Assembly (NCBI GenBank): GCA_023228025.1
Contig: JALOCD010000003.1
Span: forward strand, 1 to 64,000
Direction of reading: 5' to 3'
From: Prolixibacteraceae bacterium
Lineage (GTDB): Bacteria; Bacteroidota; Bacteroidia; Bacteroidales; Prolixibacteraceae
DNA: 64,000 nucleotides
The notes under the pieces were generated by a model. The model made no database searches. It was not told the origin of the DNA and saw nothing but the letters and a program-made list of their open reading frames with translations. Shown piece after piece: positions 47,959-55,622 of the stretch (the stretch's first letter is position 1; every line of letters starts with the position of its first letter). Both the position numbers and the translations under genes were made by a program.

Positions 47959-48079
47959 AAACGTTTTTTAAATTTTATAAAAAATACACACATAATTCAC
48001 CCGGGAAAATCTCGCTATTCCCCGTAAGTTCTGCATTCTAACACTTTATTACAAAGCAAAACTTCTCCAAAATGGACTG

Positions 48080-48087
48080 CAAAAGTA
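48080..48087 (-). promoter_or_regulatory. -7 element of the super-operon promoter upstream of rpsL
   Basis: The minus strand reads TACTTTTG, an exact TAnnTTTG match. A TTG lies 24 bp upstream, longer than the usual 19-21. The start point would be near 48073, giving a leader of about 115 nt. Confidence 0.6.
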
Positions 48088-48171
48088 CACATTTCTTTGG
48101 AAAATACACTACAACCTTAAAAAAAAGTGGTTTTCAGCCAGATTACTGATACGAGACTAATTGACTATCAG

Positions 48172-48303
48172 AATGTGGAAATTGGAAAATGTGAAAATGT
48201 GAAAATTGGGATTAGTGCGTGCTTTCCCTTGACACCAATCTTACTCTCATGTCTTAAGTCTCATCTCTCTTCTTTAATTTCCACATTTTCCAATTTCCAC
48301 ATT
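48172..48303. repeat. Perfect 22-bp inverted repeat of heptamer-like units between rpsL and the exporter partner
   Basis: Arms 48172-48193 (AATGTGGAAATTGGAAAATG plus TG) and 48282-48303 are exact reverse complements. The arms are built from GTGGAAA/TTGGAAA-type units. The right arm overlaps the stop codon of the HlyD-like gene. It can act as a terminator hairpin for that gene. The rest of the 47959-48301 gap holds only the super-operon promoter. Confidence 0.75.
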
Positions 48304-48811
48304 AATATTTAACTGCCGGATGAAGAATCCGGTCCAGCAACCTCCGCTCCTCCGTAACTATTTCGGCAGTACCCTTTAGCTCCTGCTGAAATTCAAATTT
48401 CTTTCCAAATGTTGAGACCATTTGGCCGGGAAGATTTACTTCAAGAGCATAGGTTTCCCCGTTAGGAATTGAGGTTATTTTGCTTACGACACCTTTGACG
48501 ACACCATACTCCATATAGGGATAATTGGCAAACTTAAGATTAACCCGCTGACCAACCTGAACCTTTCCGGAAGGGTTCATTTTTAACTGAACAGATCCGA
48601 TAAAAGTATTTGAATCGTTTGACGCAGCAGTGACCACAACTGGCGCCACAATAACATCAGGGTACTTATAAACCCAACTACCTGCAACCAACACCGCCAA
48701 GAGCAGAATCACCATAACAATTCCGTTCCGGATCAGCCAGGAAGGCATTCTCCCCATCAGCTCCTGGACCTCCTTGCTGTGAAGATCAATTTCATCTATC
48801 TTTTTCGACAT
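48302..48811 (-). CDS. Minimal HlyD/membrane-fusion-type protein lacking the helical hairpin
   Basis: The protein has 169 residues; HlyD-type partners of C39 ABC exporters in Bacteroidota are usually about 420-440. Residues 1-50 match the normal N-terminus (DEIDLHSKEVQELMGRMPSW, one membrane helix LIRNGIVMVILLLAVLVAGSW, then YKYPDVIVAP). From about residue 68 it matches the normal C-terminal part: GKVQVGQRVNLKFANYPYME, YGVVKGVVSKI, ELKGTAEIVTEERRLLDRIL. The lipoyl and coiled-coil hairpin region, about 250 residues, is missing, yet the frame is clean. It follows the ABC gene by 29 bp. It may be a real minimal adaptor or an in-frame deletion remnant. Confidence 0.8.
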   Translation of the reverse strand: MSKKIDEIDLHSKEVQELMGRMPSWLIRNGIVMVILLLAVLVAGSWVYKYPDVIVAPVVVTAASNDSNTFIGSVQLKMNPSGKVQVGQRVNLKFANYPYMEYGVVKGVVSKITSIPNGETYALEVNLPGQMVSTFGKKFEFQQELKGTAEIVTEERRLLDRILHPAVKY

Positions 48812-48840
48812 CCTATTTAATTGTCCATTGTCAATTCATT

Positions 48841-51030
48841 TTAAGCGCCTAACTCGAGCTGATTCCTGACCAAATTCCAGTAACTGCCCTTCAATTTGAT
48901 CAACTCTTCATGTTTGCCCCGTTCAACAATTTCTCCTTTGTCGAGCACAACAATCTGGTCGGCATTCCTTACCGTACTCAGCCGATGTGCAACCACAACA
49001 ACTGTCCGGCCTTTGTAGAATTCATTCATATTCTCCATGATCACCTTCTCGTTGTTGGCATCCAATGCATTTGTGGCTTCGTCAAAAAACAGAAACTCCG
49101 GATTTTTGTACACAGCACGGGCAATAAGGATCCGTTGCTTTTGCCCCTGGCTTAAACCTGCCCCCTCCTGGCCAATTTTCGTATGATAACCCTTTGGTAA
49201 CGACTCGATGTACTCGCCGATATTGGCCATCCTGACAGCCTCCTTCACTCTTTCCTTATTAATCGCATCAACGCCAACAGCAATATTATTAATAATAGTA
49301 TCGGAAAAAATGTACCCATCCTGCATCACAACTCCGCATTTTTCGCGCCACATTGCGGTTGAGAACTGTTCAAGCTTAGTGCCCCCGATCGATACGTTAC
49401 CCGAAACCGGCGGATAAAAGCCCAGCAACAATTTGATAAGCGTTGTCTTTCCGCTTCCGCTCATGCCTACAATGGCCGTGGTTTGGTTGACAGGAATATC
49501 AAGGGTTATCTCTTTCAATACTTTTGGGGAACGGGGACCCTCATATTGAAAGGTCACACCTTTTAAAGAGATGTCCCTGTTATCAGGAAGATGAACCAAT
49601 TTATTCTCCTCCATACGCTCTTCATCCTTCTTCAGATGAATCTCATTGAACCGTTCCAGTGATATTTTGGCATCCTGGGCGTTTTGGATGAACTCCATCA
49701 AATTGGATAATGGGGCGTTCATTTGTCCAATGATGTAGGAGACTGCAACCATTGCCCCCAGGGTAATGTGTCCATCAATAACAAGCTTCGCAGCAAGAAA
49801 ACTGATAAGGATATTTTTAAGCTGATTAATAAAGGAAGAGCCAATGGTCTGGGTCTGACTCAATGTGAGACGTCGCATGTTTACTCTAAAAAGCCTGGCC
49901 TGTATCCGTTCCCACTCCCATCGTTTCTGCTTTTCACAATTGTTCAGTTTAATCTCCTGCATGCCTGTAATAAGTTCAATCAATTTTGCCTGATTTTCCG
50001 ACAATTGCCTGAAACGGTGAAAATCCAATTCCCTCCTTCTCTTTAAAAAAAGGACAATCCAAACCACATAGAGCACACTTCCCAACAGAAAGATGAGAAG
50101 GATCGTCCAACTGTAAAGCGCCAGCACGATGGAGAAAATCAACAGATTGACCATCGAAAAAAGCACATTCAGCGTCTGGTTGGTGATGAAATTCTCAATT
50201 CTTGTATGATCTCCTATTCGCTGCAAGAGATCACCAATCATCTTGGTATCGAAATAGGCAATTGGAAGCCTCATCAACTTGATGAGAAAATCTGAGATAA
50301 GGGAGATATTTAAACGGGTGGTCAAGTGAAGCAGAATCCACCCTCTGAAAAACTCGACAGTCATTTGGGATACAAACAGGATCAATTGGGCGATCAGTAT
50401 CAGGGTAACAAATCCAATATCCTGGTTGTTGATACCCACATCGACCATAGACTGGGTAAGCAAAGGAAAAATCAACTGAAACAGGCTCCCCAAAAGCAGT
50501 CCAAGCAGAAGCTGCCACAAAAATTTTTTCTGATTCCTGAAATAGGAGAATAAAAATGAAAAGGATGATTTATCTATTTTTTCATCCTGCAACTGATAAA
50601 AATCCGGCGTAGGCTCAAGAATAAGTACCAGACCTTTCGCATTTTTTTCGTCTGAAACGCCACTCCATGCTTTGAGAAATTCTTCTTTTCTGTAACTGAT
50701 CAATCCAAAGGCGGGGTCAGCCACCAGCACTTTCCCTCTTTTAACGCCATATACAACGACAAAATGCTCATCCTTCCAATGGACGACTGCGGGGAGCGGT
50801 ATTTCGTCGGCTAATTGCTGAAAACCAACCCTTGCCCCAACCGACCGCATTCCCAATGATTCAGCAGCATCCGACAAACCCAGAAAGGATACGCCTTCCC
50901 GGGTCAGGGAACTCCTGTCACGGATCGTTTGCAACGAAATATTTTTACCGTGGTGTTTTGCGATCATCCTTAAACAGGAGGGCCCGCAATCCATGGCATC
51001 CAATTGTTTGTAAAACGGGAATCGTGGCAT
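48841..51030 (-). CDS. C39-peptidase-containing ABC exporter (bacteriocin/peptide exporter type)
   Basis: The protein has 729 residues. The N-terminal C39 peptidase has the catalytic Cys15 in MDCGPSCLRMIAKHHG, the His in DEHFVVVYG and the Asp in VADPAFG. The membrane domain follows (about 160-440). The ATPase has Walker A GMSGSGKTTLIKL, signature LSQGQKQR, Walker B EFLFFDEATNALD and VAHRLST. Such exporters cleave double-glycine leaders and export peptides. No obvious double-glycine precursor gene lies nearby. It is first in a two-gene unit with the short HlyD-like protein. Confidence 0.93.
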   Translation of the reverse strand: MPRFPFYKQLDAMDCGPSCLRMIAKHHGKNISLQTIRDRSSLTREGVSFLGLSDAAESLGMRSVGARVGFQQLADEIPLPAVVHWKDEHFVVVYGVKRGKVLVADPAFGLISYRKEEFLKAWSGVSDEKNAKGLVLILEPTPDFYQLQDEKIDKSSFSFLFSYFRNQKKFLWQLLLGLLLGSLFQLIFPLLTQSMVDVGINNQDIGFVTLILIAQLILFVSQMTVEFFRGWILLHLTTRLNISLISDFLIKLMRLPIAYFDTKMIGDLLQRIGDHTRIENFITNQTLNVLFSMVNLLIFSIVLALYSWTILLIFLLGSVLYVVWIVLFLKRRRELDFHRFRQLSENQAKLIELITGMQEIKLNNCEKQKRWEWERIQARLFRVNMRRLTLSQTQTIGSSFINQLKNILISFLAAKLVIDGHITLGAMVAVSYIIGQMNAPLSNLMEFIQNAQDAKISLERFNEIHLKKDEERMEENKLVHLPDNRDISLKGVTFQYEGPRSPKVLKEITLDIPVNQTTAIVGMSGSGKTTLIKLLLGFYPPVSGNVSIGGTKLEQFSTAMWREKCGVVMQDGYIFSDTIINNIAVGVDAINKERVKEAVRMANIGEYIESLPKGYHTKIGQEGAGLSQGQKQRILIARAVYKNPEFLFFDEATNALDANNEKVIMENMNEFYKGRTVVVVAHRLSTVRNADQIVVLDKGEIVERGKHEELIKLKGSYWNLVRNQLELGA

Positions 51031-51094
51031 CAGCTAAAATGCGGATTGGTTACATGCAAATATGCAAAATTTATCAGGATCTAACTGCGGAGCA

Positions 51095-51157
51095 ATGGAC
51101 AATTGAAAATGGAAAATTGACAATGGACAGTTGACAATGAAAAATGGGCAATTGAAA
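51095..51157. repeat. Tandem heptanucleotide array (nine units)
   Basis: Nine units of 7 bp follow in register: ATGGACA, ATTGAAA, ATGGAAA, ATTGACA, ATGGACA, GTTGACA, ATGAAAA, ATGGGCA, ATTGAAA. It lies in the 478-bp gap between the exporter gene and the EF-G paralogue. Related units occur at 48822-48838, 48172-48303 and 62492-62533. Confidence 0.85.
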
Positions 51158-51377
51158 AGGATACGGATCATTTAAAGGGTTATGAGATAATGATGAGGAA
51201 ACACGAAAGTAATTAAACGTAAAAAATCATCTCCTGGCCAATCTTTATACTCAAATCGAAAATTCGCTTGTTGATATGTTGGAAAGTCCATAACATGTTT
51301 AGTAACATGAAAACCGACTTCCCCCCAAAGGTCTTGTAATGCATCCCATTGATATCAGGTTATTTACAATTTTTCCA

Positions 51378-51410
51378 AAAATCGAAAATCGAAAATCGAA
51401 AATCGAAAAT
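51378..51410. repeat. Tandem AAAATCG repeat (4.7 units)
   Basis: Four perfect AAAATCG units and a partial fifth, 7-bp period, lie about 35 bp before a candidate promoter for the EF-G paralogue. The rest of the gap from 51158 to 51377 shows nothing recognisable. Confidence 0.85.
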
Positions 51411-51443
51411 TCCAGTGCCGGTCGTACCATTTTAAATAATTTC

Positions 51444-51451
51444 TATTTTTG
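51444..51451 (+). promoter_or_regulatory. Candidate -7 element of the EF-G paralogue
   Basis: TATTTTTG matches TAnnTTTG, about 58 bp before the ATG at 51509. No TTG is seen at normal -33 spacing. Confidence 0.35.
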
Positions 51452-51508
51452 AAGGAATTGAATATAAGTTTTCTAAACAACCAGATAATTTTATTTAAAT
51501 TTTTTGTT

Positions 51509-53665
51509 ATGAAGGTATATCAAACGAATGAAATTAGGAACATTACAGTACTCGGAAACTCGGGCGCTGGGAAAACCACCCTTGTAGAAGCCATGCTCTT
51601 CGAGGGTGGGATTATTAACCGCAGAGGGGATGTCAAAAGCAAGAACACTGCGTCAGATTACAACCTCGTGGAGCAAGAGTATGGCAACTCTGTTCATGAA
51701 ACTGTTCTTTATACTGAATTTGAGGGATGCAAGATTAACATCATTGACACTCCCGGGATGGACGATTTTGTCGGAGGGGTAATTCCCGCCCTGAGTGTCG
51801 CAGCGACTGGCTTACTTGTTTTTAATGCTGTCAACGGCGTAGAAGTTGGGACAGAAATTGCCAACAGGAATGCCGAAAAATTTCACAAACCGCTGATTTT
51901 TGTTATCAATCACCTTGATCACGAAAACAGCAACTGGGACAATACCATGGAGATGGCCAAAACAACCTTTGGCAACAAACTGGCCATTGTCCAATACCCT
52001 GTAAACCCGGGACTGGGTTACAACAAAGCCATCGACGTTTTAAAGATGAAGATGCTTCAGTGGGGGCCAAACGGAGGAAAGCCGGAAATGCTGGATATTC
52101 CTGCCTCTGAAATGGATAAAGCCGAAGAATACCACAACAACCTGGTTGAAATGGCTGCAGAGAATGACGAAGCATTGATGGAACTCTTTTTTGAGCAAGG
52201 TTCTTTGAACGAAGATGAGATGAAAAAAGGACTAAAATTGGGCATGCTCTCAAGAGGGCTTTTCCCGGTTTTCTGTACCTGTGCGGCCAAAGACATGGGC
52301 ATACGCAGGCTCATGGATTTCATCGTCAACGTTGCTCCCGATCCGGGAGAATTGGCGCCGGTAGAGACTGTCGACGGGAAATTGATCCCGATCAGCGTAA
52401 AAGGTCCTACCTCTATTTACTGTTTTAAGACCGCTCTTGAGCAGCACGTTGGAGAAGTCACCTATTTCAAGGTAATATCCGGAACACTGAAGGAGGGAAC
52501 GGATTTGACCAATATGGCCAAGAACTCCAAAGAAAGAATCTCCCAGATTTTTGCGGTAGCGGGAAAAACCAGGACCAAAGTACCAGAAATGGTAGCCGGA
52601 GATATAGGCGCCACTGTTAAATTGAAAGATGTCAAACACAACAATACGCTTTGTGATAAAGATGCTGAGATCGAATTTCCACCCATTCAGTTCCCCGCTC
52701 CAAGATATACCACAGCTGTAAAGGCTGTGAATGAAGCAGATGAAGAAAAGATGGGCGAATTCCTTCACCGCCTTCACGAAGAGGATCCAACTTATCTCAT
52801 TGAATATTCAAAAGAGCTGAAACAAATTCTGATTCACGGTCAGGGAGAATACCACATCAATACATTGAAATGGTATTTCGATAACGTTTTTAAGATTGAC
52901 ATACAGTTTCTAAACCCCAAAATCCCCTACCGGGAAACCATTACCAAAATTGCCCAGGCCGACTATCGTCACCGCAAACAGAGTGGTGGATCAGGCCAGT
53001 TTGGCGAAGTTCACATGGTGATCGAACCATTTGAGGAAGGAATGCCAGTACCTACCATGTTTGTCATTGACGGCAAGGAGATGAAGGTGAGTCTTCGCGG
53101 TACAGAAGTAGTAGAATTACCATGGGGCGGGAAATTGGTTTTTTGTAACTGTATCGTTGGCGGTTCTATAGATGCTCGTTTCCACCCTGCCATCCTGAAA
53201 GGGATCATGGAGAAAATGGAGGAGGGACCCCTTACTGGTTCTTATGCCCGCGATATCCGTGTGTGTATTTATGAAGGGAAGATGCACCCGGTCGACTCCA
53301 ACGAAATTTCTTTCCGCCTTGCCGGAAGAAACGCATTTAGCCAGGCCTTTAAAAAAGCGGGCGCCAAGATTCTGGAGCCTATTTACGATGTCGAAGTTCT
53401 CGTTCCCGGCGACCGCATGGGCGATGTGATGGGAGATCTTCAAAACCGTCGTGCCCTAATCATGGGGATGACCTCCGAAAAAGGGTTCGAAAAAATTGTG
53501 GCAAAAGTACCGCTGAAAGAGATGAACAAATATTCGACTACCTTAAGTTCTGTCACACAGGGACGGGCAATGTTCAAAATGAAATTCGCAAGCTACGAAA
53601 AAGTGCCAGCCGAAGTTCAGGACGAACTGCTCAAGACCTATGCGGCAACTCAAACGGAAGAGTAG
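51509..53665 (+). CDS. EF-G paralogue with degenerate GTPase site (EF-G2-like)
   Basis: Using the ATG at 51509 the protein has 718 residues; an upstream TTG would add 20 unlikely residues. The P-loop GNSGAGKTT (residues 16-24) is kept. The switch I ERGITI motif is replaced by EQEYGNSV, DTPGH becomes DTPGM with Met84 in place of the catalytic His, and NKMD becomes NHLD. Domains II-V are EF-G-like (GQGEYHINTLKWYF, GRNAFSQAFKKAG, GDRMGDVMGDLQNRR). Loss of the catalytic His predicts weak or no GTP hydrolysis. A Bacteroides paralogue, EF-G2, is reported to support translation without GTPase activity and to help gut colonisation; this gene looks like the same group. It is a single-gene unit with its own terminator. 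Confidence 0.93.
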   Translation: MKVYQTNEIRNITVLGNSGAGKTTLVEAMLFEGGIINRRGDVKSKNTASDYNLVEQEYGNSVHETVLYTEFEGCKINIIDTPGMDDFVGGVIPALSVAATGLLVFNAVNGVEVGTEIANRNAEKFHKPLIFVINHLDHENSNWDNTMEMAKTTFGNKLAIVQYPVNPGLGYNKAIDVLKMKMLQWGPNGGKPEMLDIPASEMDKAEEYHNNLVEMAAENDEALMELFFEQGSLNEDEMKKGLKLGMLSRGLFPVFCTCAAKDMGIRRLMDFIVNVAPDPGELAPVETVDGKLIPISVKGPTSIYCFKTALEQHVGEVTYFKVISGTLKEGTDLTNMAKNSKERISQIFAVAGKTRTKVPEMVAGDIGATVKLKDVKHNNTLCDKDAEIEFPPIQFPAPRYTTAVKAVNEADEEKMGEFLHRLHEEDPTYLIEYSKELKQILIHGQGEYHINTLKWYFDNVFKIDIQFLNPKIPYRETITKIAQADYRHRKQSGGSGQFGEVHMVIEPFEEGMPVPTMFVIDGKEMKVSLRGTEVVELPWGGKLVFCNCIVGGSIDARFHPAILKGIMEKMEEGPLTGSYARDIRVCIYEGKMHPVDSNEISFRLAGRNAFSQAFKKAGAKILEPIYDVEVLVPGDRMGDVMGDLQNRRALIMGMTSEKGFEKIVAKVPLKEMNKYSTTLSSVTQGRAMFKMKFASYEKVPAEVQDELLKTYAATQTEE

Positions 53666-53694
53666 CAGATATTATCCGCTAACTATGATTTCTG

Positions 53695-53728
53695 ACGCTC
53701 ATCCTTTCGGGGATGAGCGTTTTTTTTG
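53695..53728 (+). terminator. Intrinsic terminator after the EF-G paralogue
   Basis: ACGCTCATCC (53695-53704) pairs perfectly with GGATGAGCGT (53711-53720) around a TTTCGG loop and is followed by eight T. It is 30 bp past the stop. Confidence 0.93.
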
Positions 53729-53738
53729 AAAATTTAGA

Positions 53739-53992
53739 GACTGTTTAAAAATATTACACAGAGAATAATTGTCTATTAATCGAAAATATAGGGTTTATAG
53801 AAATTTCTGCAATTAGGTGTATTCATGAGAGAAACCCCGGAGTTACACAGAGAGAAAAATCGCAAGCGATTTTCCAACTCTGTGTAACTCGTTGTTTTCT
53901 CAAGCGTATTTTAACTAAAGCGAGAATTTCAAAGCCATTCTTAGTTTAATTATGGAGTAATAAATTCTCTGTGTAAGAAATTTAAACAGCTT
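53739..53992. repeat. Nested inverted repeat with ACACAGAG units
   Basis: An outer pair, CTGTTTAAAAATATTACACA (from 53741) and its near complement ending TTTAAACAGC (to 53990), flanks an inner pair around 53859-53900 (GAGTTACACAGAGAG against CTCTGTGTAACTC). It shares the ACACAGAG units of 28647-28840. It fills most of the gap before the metallo-hydrolase gene. No gene is seen in it. Confidence 0.7.
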
Positions 53993-54080
53993 CTTAATGT
54001 TGCCGTGCGGTAAAATTGATTACCTTTCGTTCTACAATTTGATGCAAATTGGAAAAGCTTTATTAAAATAATAAATTACC

Positions 54081-55481
54081 ATGAAGATAAAATTTATTGG
54101 TGCAGCACGCGAAGTGACAGGAAGTAAACACCTGATTACACTGGACAATGGGAAAAAAATACTTTTGGATTGCGGCATGTTCCAGGGTAAAGGGATGGAA
54201 ACGGATTCCTCCAACCGCAACCTTGGGTTTGATCCCAAGGAGCTTGATCACATCATTTTAACACATGCCCACATCGACCATTCCGGATTGATTCCATATG
54301 TCTACAAACTTGGTTTCAAAGGATCCGTTATCTGCACCAATGCAACCCGCGACCTTTGCGCAATCATGTTGGCCGACAGCGGCCACATCCAGGAGCTCGA
54401 TGTTAAATGGTACAACAAAAAGTTGATGAAGCATGGTCTGGAACCTATCGAGCCAATATATACTTCTGATATTGCCAAAGAATGTATGCAGCTTTTTATC
54501 GGAATTGCCTACAACCGTAAATTTTACATAGATGACAACGTAAAAGTCCGCTTTACCAACAATGGACACTTGCTCGGCGCTGGAACAGCCTCTCTTGAAA
54601 TTACCGAGAATGGCAAAACCGTAAAGATTGCCTACACGGGAGATATAGGTCGTCCCACAAGCAAAATATTGAAAGTTCCGGAAGTATTCAGACAATGTGA
54701 TTACCTGATCACAGAATCAACTTACGGAAACAGGCTTCACAAGCAGTTTGCCCATGCAGAGGATGAGTTGCTAAAAGTCGTCATTGACACCTGTGTCAAT
54801 AAACAGGGGAAACTGATCATCCCCTCTTTTGCCATCGGTAGAACGCAGGATATTGTTTTCTCCCTGAACAATTTTTATAACACAGGGCTACTTCCAAAAA
54901 TTCAGATTTATGTGGATAGTCCACTGGCAGTCAATGCGACAACAATCTTCAGGCTGCATTCAGAGTGTTTCAACGAGGAGGTGATGAAAGTGGTGGAAAC
55001 TGACGAGGATCCGTTTGGCTTCAATTCATTGCATTACATCACATCGACAAATGACTCGAAGCAACTCAACTTTTTTAAAAAGCCCTGTATCATTATCTCT
55101 GCATCGGGAATGATGGAGGCCGGACGGATCAAACACCACCTGGCCAACAACATCTCCAACCCAAACAACACCATTTTGGTTGTAGGTTATTGTGCTCCCC
55201 GCACCCTGGGAGCAAGACTTGTGAATGGCGAAAAAATTGTCTCCATTTTTGGAAACAAGTATCAGGTGAACGCTGAAATTGCACGTATTGAAGCTTTTAG
55301 TGGACATGGAGACTACAGCGAGATGTTGTCATTTCTGAATTTCCAGGATAAACCTGCCATCAAGAAAATCTTCCTGGTACATGGAGATTATGATGCTCAA
55401 CTTTTCTACAAAGAAGAAATGATCAAGGCCGGTTACCAAAACATTGAGATACCGGAGGCAATGTCAGAAGTGACTATCTGA
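54081..55481 (+). CDS. Beta-CASP metallo-beta-lactamase-fold hydrolase (RNA-processing type)
   Basis: The protein has 466 residues. The metallo-beta-lactamase motif lies in LTHAHIDHSGLIPY (HxHxDH), with the second metal motif near NGHLLGAGTASLEI and YTGDIGRPTS. The beta-CASP part has TESTYGNRLH, PSFAIGRTQDIVF, SASGMMEAGRIKHHL and VHGDYDAQLFY. This family includes RNA-cleaving nucleases related to CPSF73, and the RNA role is inferred from family. It is a monocistronic plus-strand gene followed by a large inverted repeat that may end transcription. Confidence 0.93.
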   Translation: MKIKFIGAAREVTGSKHLITLDNGKKILLDCGMFQGKGMETDSSNRNLGFDPKELDHIILTHAHIDHSGLIPYVYKLGFKGSVICTNATRDLCAIMLADSGHIQELDVKWYNKKLMKHGLEPIEPIYTSDIAKECMQLFIGIAYNRKFYIDDNVKVRFTNNGHLLGAGTASLEITENGKTVKIAYTGDIGRPTSKILKVPEVFRQCDYLITESTYGNRLHKQFAHAEDELLKVVIDTCVNKQGKLIIPSFAIGRTQDIVFSLNNFYNTGLLPKIQIYVDSPLAVNATTIFRLHSECFNEEVMKVVETDEDPFGFNSLHYITSTNDSKQLNFFKKPCIIISASGMMEAGRIKHHLANNISNPNNTILVVGYCAPRTLGARLVNGEKIVSIFGNKYQVNAEIARIEAFSGHGDYSEMLSFLNFQDKPAIKKIFLVHGDYDAQLFYKEEMIKAGYQNIEIPEAMSEVTI

Positions 55482-55524
55482 TTCAAAACTTTAACAGTTG
55501 AGACAACTCCGACAAGTCTTTGCC

Positions 55525-55612
55525 TGCCACCAAGACACTAAGGTATCACAAAGAATCATAGTACTTCTATTTAAATCTTTGTGCTACCTTAGTGTCTTAG
55601 TGCCTTAGTGGC
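55525..55612. repeat. Inverted repeat of octamer units (CACTAAG type)
   Basis: Left arm 55525-55553 (GCCACCAAGACACTAAGGTA onward) and right arm 55577-55612 are inverted copies; the right arm has one additional 8-bp unit (GCACTAAG/ACACTAAG register). It sits between the convergent metallo-hydrolase and Mo-subunit genes and may act as a bidirectional terminator. Confidence 0.8.
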
Positions 55613-55622
55613 ATTCTTAACT

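Noticed and set aside
47959..48079. Riboswitch or structured ribosomal leader before rpsL
   Set aside because: I found no convincing conserved stem or known motif in the 115-nt leader.
51449..51508. TTG-initiated extension of the EF-G paralogue
   Set aside because: The additional 20 residues have no counterpart in EF-G proteins and overlap the candidate promoter; the ATG at 51509 begins the conserved N-terminus.
54032..54251. Short minus-strand frames at the start of the metallo-hydrolase gene
   Set aside because: They lie antisense to the HxHxDH-containing gene and show no family resemblance.
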